Assembly: GCF_031877795.1 (NCBI RefSeq)
Contig: NC_133971.1
Coordinates: 84,096,446-84,160,445 of the forward strand
DNA length: 64,000 nucleotides
Reading direction: 5' to 3'
Origin: Strix aluco
Taxonomy: Eukaryota > Chordata > Aves > Strigiformes > Strigidae
The notes below the pieces were generated by a model. It saw only the letters and a list, made by a program, of their open reading frames with translations, was not told the origin of the DNA and made no database searches. Positions 61,690 through 64,000 of this stretch are shown piece by piece (within the stretch, counting starts at the first letter, position 1; each line of letters opens with the position of its first letter). The position numbers and the translations under genes were made by a program.

Positions 61690-62716
61690 TTCCCCTTGGG
61701 TGTGGGGGGTGCTGCACGGACAGAGCACCCAAGGCACTGAGCTCTGCTCTGGCACCGTGCTCAAGACAGGGGCCACTCCTGTTTAACATCTTAACTGATG
61801 ATCTAGATGAGGGGATCGAGTGCACCCTCAGTAAGTTTGCAGATGACACCAAGTTGGGTGGGAGTGTTGATCTGCTCGAGGGTAGGGAGGCTCTGCAGAG
61901 AGACCTGGACAGGCTGGAGCGATGGGCTGAGGCCAACTGTAGGAGTTTCAATAAGGCCAAATGGCGGGTGCTGCACTTGGGCCACAACAACCCCCAGCAG
62001 CGCTACAGGCTTGGGGAGGAGTGGCTGGAGAGCTGCCAGTCAGAGAGGGACCTGGGGGTGTTGATTGACAGCCGGCTGAACAGGAGCCAGCAGTGTGCCC
62101 AGGTGGCCAAGAAGGCCAATGATATCCTGGCTTGTGTCAGAAATAGTGTGGCCAGCAGGGACAGGGAAGTGATCTTACCCCTGACCTCAGCACTGGTGAG
62201 GCCACACCTCGATTCCTGTGTTCAGTTTTGGGCCCCTCACTACAAAAAGGACATTGAATTACTCGAGCGTGTCCAGAGAAGGGCAACAAAGCTGGTGCAG
62301 GGTCTGGAGCACATGTTGTACGAGGAGTGGCTGAGGGAACTGGGGTTGTTTAGTCTGGAGAAGAGGAGGCTGAGGGGAGACCTCATCGCCCTCTACAACT
62401 ACCTGAAAGGAGGGTGCAGAGAGCTGGGGATGAGTCTCTTTAACCAAGTAACAAGTGATAGGACAAGAGGGAATGGCCTCAAGTGGCCAGGGAAGGTTTA
62501 GACTGGATATTAGGAAGCATTTCTTTACAGAACGGGTAGTTAGGCGTTGGAATGGGCTGCCCAGGGAGGTGGTGGCACCCCAATCCCTGGAGGTGTTCAA
62601 GAGGCAGGCTGACATAGCGCTGAGGGATCTGGTGTAGTTGGGAACTGTCAATGTTAGGTTAATGGTTGGACTAGATGATCTTCAAAGTCTTTTCCAACGT
62701 AGACAATTCTGTGATA
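61690..62716 (+). mobile_element. CR1 non-LTR retrotransposon nested in the ERV
   Basis: About 1 kb of CR1. From about 61,770 it encodes the second part of the ORF2 reverse transcriptase: [12 protein letters not shown], then the catalytic-region motif [10 protein letters not shown] (FADD box), LERWAEANC, a [13 protein letters not shown] segment, and the C-terminal [18 protein letters not shown]. The frame is open for about 245 codons. A small indel at about 62,482-62,490 then shifts it, and the true ORF2 end continues in another frame to LRDLV and a stop at about 62,637. The 3' UTR ends in CAATTCTGTGATA. It is 5'-truncated; whether 61,690-61,765 is CR1 or other sequence is unclear. It must be younger than the ERV. 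Confidence 0.92.
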
Positions 62717-63420
62717 CCTGCACCTGAATGCCAATACAGGTCCCTTAACGGCCACTGTGCCAAATATAGCAGAACTGATTGCAACCATTCAGGAACAAGC
62801 CCACAGAATTTTGGCCACCACTGACGTAAAAGATACGGTTTTTATGGTTCCCTTGCAGGATATGGTCAGACAGTGTTTTGTTTTCACCTGTGAAGGCGTA
62901 CAATACACATTTCCCATCTCCCCCAGGGATATTGTCATTCACTGACTATTGCCCACTATGCTTTAGCACAAGAGCTTGCCCAAATTATCCCCAGGGAAGG
63001 GAGTTACAAGTATATCTGTATATTGATGACATGTTGATTGGTGACTCCAATGTCTCTGTGGTAGGACAGACTCAAAAGGATATAATTACAACTCCCATCC
63101 TCTGAGATAAAACTTTTAGGCATCTGGTGGAGGGGAGGGACAATGTGTATTCCTCCCCAAATTTTAATTACCCATGAACAGGCAAAAGTGCCCAGGAACA
63201 AGAACTCTAACATGCTTTAGGCCTATTGGTATACTGGAGAAAACACATTCCAAATTTTTCTATCATAATTCAACCTCTGTATGATCTAACAAAAAGAAAG
63301 ACCTCTTGGACATGGACCCCCGTCTACAAGGAAGCCTTAAAATTGCTGATTTTTGAAGCCAGGGTATACCAGGCCCTAGGGCCAATACACCCAACCAACC
63401 GCCTCCAAACTGATTAGGGC
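62717..63420 (+). pseudogene. Retroviral pol remnant: reverse transcriptase palm and thumb
   Basis: After the CR1 the ERV resumes. One frame carries TTDVKDTVFMVPL, with the first catalytic Asp at 62,823-62,825. The LPQGY motif sits in a second frame at 62,918-62,932, and the YIDD active-site box in a third at 63,019-63,030. Two frameshifts therefore fall within the palm domain. A thumb/connection-like segment (HIPNFSIIIQPLYDLTKRK) follows in 63,226-63,417, ending at a stop. All three motifs are in the correct order and spacing for retroviral reverse transcriptase. The upstream fingers and protease are missing or replaced at the CR1 junction. It is inactive. Confidence 0.85.
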
Positions 63421-64000
63421 ATTGCAACCCATGGGCTTTCAATTTGTATGTGGCAACATGGACCTGAAGGCCCCACTTGCCCCACTGAAATTTACTCCTG
63501 AAGTTTCAGAGGTGCCAAAAAGCACTACTCTACCTGAGAAAAGGGTCTTTTTATAATCAATCTAGTCTTACAGAAGGCTGACAAAATTATAAAGTGGCAA
63601 TCAATTATTCTGCGAGGGCCCTTCAAAGCCCTAAGCTCTGTAACTACCAGCACTCCACCTCCTGCTAGAGGAGCACAAAGGGAGACTGAGAAAATGGTAC
63701 ACAAATAGATCACTATTGTCATACCCACAAAGTAGGGGAAGGAACACCTAAAATCCTTTCCCTACAACAACCAACAGATGCTAAATCAGATGAGAAACAC
63801 CCTTCATCCCCCATTAAGCCCGATGACCAATTTAAAGAACATATTGTTTACTGATGCATCCTCTGAGAGAAGGAAAAGCGTGGAAATATTGAGCAGTAGC
63901 ACTGCATATTGATTCATGAAACCAAGTTGTAACTGAGGGGGAAGGAAGCGCACAGGTGGGAGAACTGACAGCAGTATGGAGTGCAATAAAAAGGGGAGTG
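63421..64000 (+). pseudogene. Retroviral pol remnant: connection and RNase H (continues past window)
   Basis: Pol continues with broken frames through a connection-like stretch. RNase H is recognisable near the end: LFTDASS with the first catalytic Asp at 63,853-63,855, and after a further frame change GELTAVW with the catalytic Glu at 63,962-63,964. Integrase, env and the 3' LTR, if present, lie beyond 64,000. Confidence 0.75.

Larger units (their letters stand above)
60011..64000 (+). mobile_element. Endogenous retrovirus, partial and decayed, interrupted by CR1
   Basis: On the plus strand, in order: an LTR-like leader, a gag-like remnant, a nested CR1, then pol with reverse transcriptase and RNase H, running past the right edge. 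It lies antisense to SUB1, inside what appears to be a SUB1 intron, the orientation usually tolerated. Several frameshifts and stops show that it cannot encode a working polyprotein. Capsid, nucleocapsid and protease are not recognisable, so part was lost or replaced at the CR1 junction. The thumb-like region and overall layout suggest an ERVL-like (class III) or related avian lineage; this class call is inference. Confidence 0.8.

Noticed and set aside
61514..61990. 158-codon minus-strand open frame
   Set aside because: It is the antisense shadow of the gag-like/CR1 open frame.
62259..62651. 130-codon minus-strand open frame
   Set aside because: It is the antisense shadow of the CR1 ORF2 end. 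The same pattern appears at 37,236-37,469 over the other CR1 copy.
57518..64000. Upstream SUB1 exons (Ser-rich and Lys-rich N-terminal part)
   Set aside because: No block with the expected coding and splice signals was seen, so they likely lie beyond the right edge.
1..64000. tRNA, rRNA, CRISPR, insertion-sequence or operon features
   Set aside because: None seen. The sequence is vertebrate nuclear DNA with spliced exons and retroelements.

Overview
This looks like nuclear DNA from a bird. The two recognisable host exons encode the end of a vertebrate SUB1 (PC4) protein. The interspersed repeats are CR1 non-LTR retrotransposons with the avian-style 3' end (a tail like ATTCTGTGATTCT), an older CR1 of the kind shared with turtles and crocodiles, and endogenous retrovirus LTRs. 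There are no bacterial operons, ribosome-binding sites, tRNAs or CRISPR arrays. SUB1 lies in the human 5p13 region, whose chicken counterpart is the Z chromosome, and SUB1 is also, from memory, one of the genes kept on avian W. The window is therefore probably sex-linked; the modest repeat load favours Z (inference).

Layout. Positions 1 to about 51,600 are gene-poor, AT-rich intergenic sequence. They hold CR1 fragments (21.0, 24.0, 37.1 and 41.1 kb), an ancient CR1 (37.6-38.1 kb) and an ancient LINE reverse-transcriptase remnant (32.2-32.4 kb). Two solo LTRs of one family lie 5.5 kb apart (40,033-40,844 and 45,575-46,395), each with a perfect 5-bp target-site duplication. A third LTR-like element (48.5-49.2 kb) contains a short-period minisatellite. 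A decayed unidentified coding remnant lies at 25.06-25.60 kb, and two exon-like stretches lie at 4,974-5,103 and 30,491-30,613.

From about 51.6 kb to the right edge, the window is the 3' half of SUB1 on the minus strand: a long 3' UTR, the last coding exon (54,999-55,078), an intron, the penultimate coding exon (57,409-57,517), then an upstream intron that seems to run off the right edge. That intron contains an antisense (plus-strand) ERV from about 60.0 kb: an LTR-like leader, a gag-like remnant, a nested CR1 (61.69-62.72 kb), and a frameshifted pol with reverse transcriptase and RNase H motifs that continues past 64,000. The first upstream SUB1 exon was not found and probably lies beyond the window.

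The most notable items are the pair of solo LTRs with exact duplications, the CR1-in-ERV-in-intron nest with a chimeric 322-codon open frame, the unidentified coding remnant at 25 kb, and the minisatellite-bearing LTR-like element.
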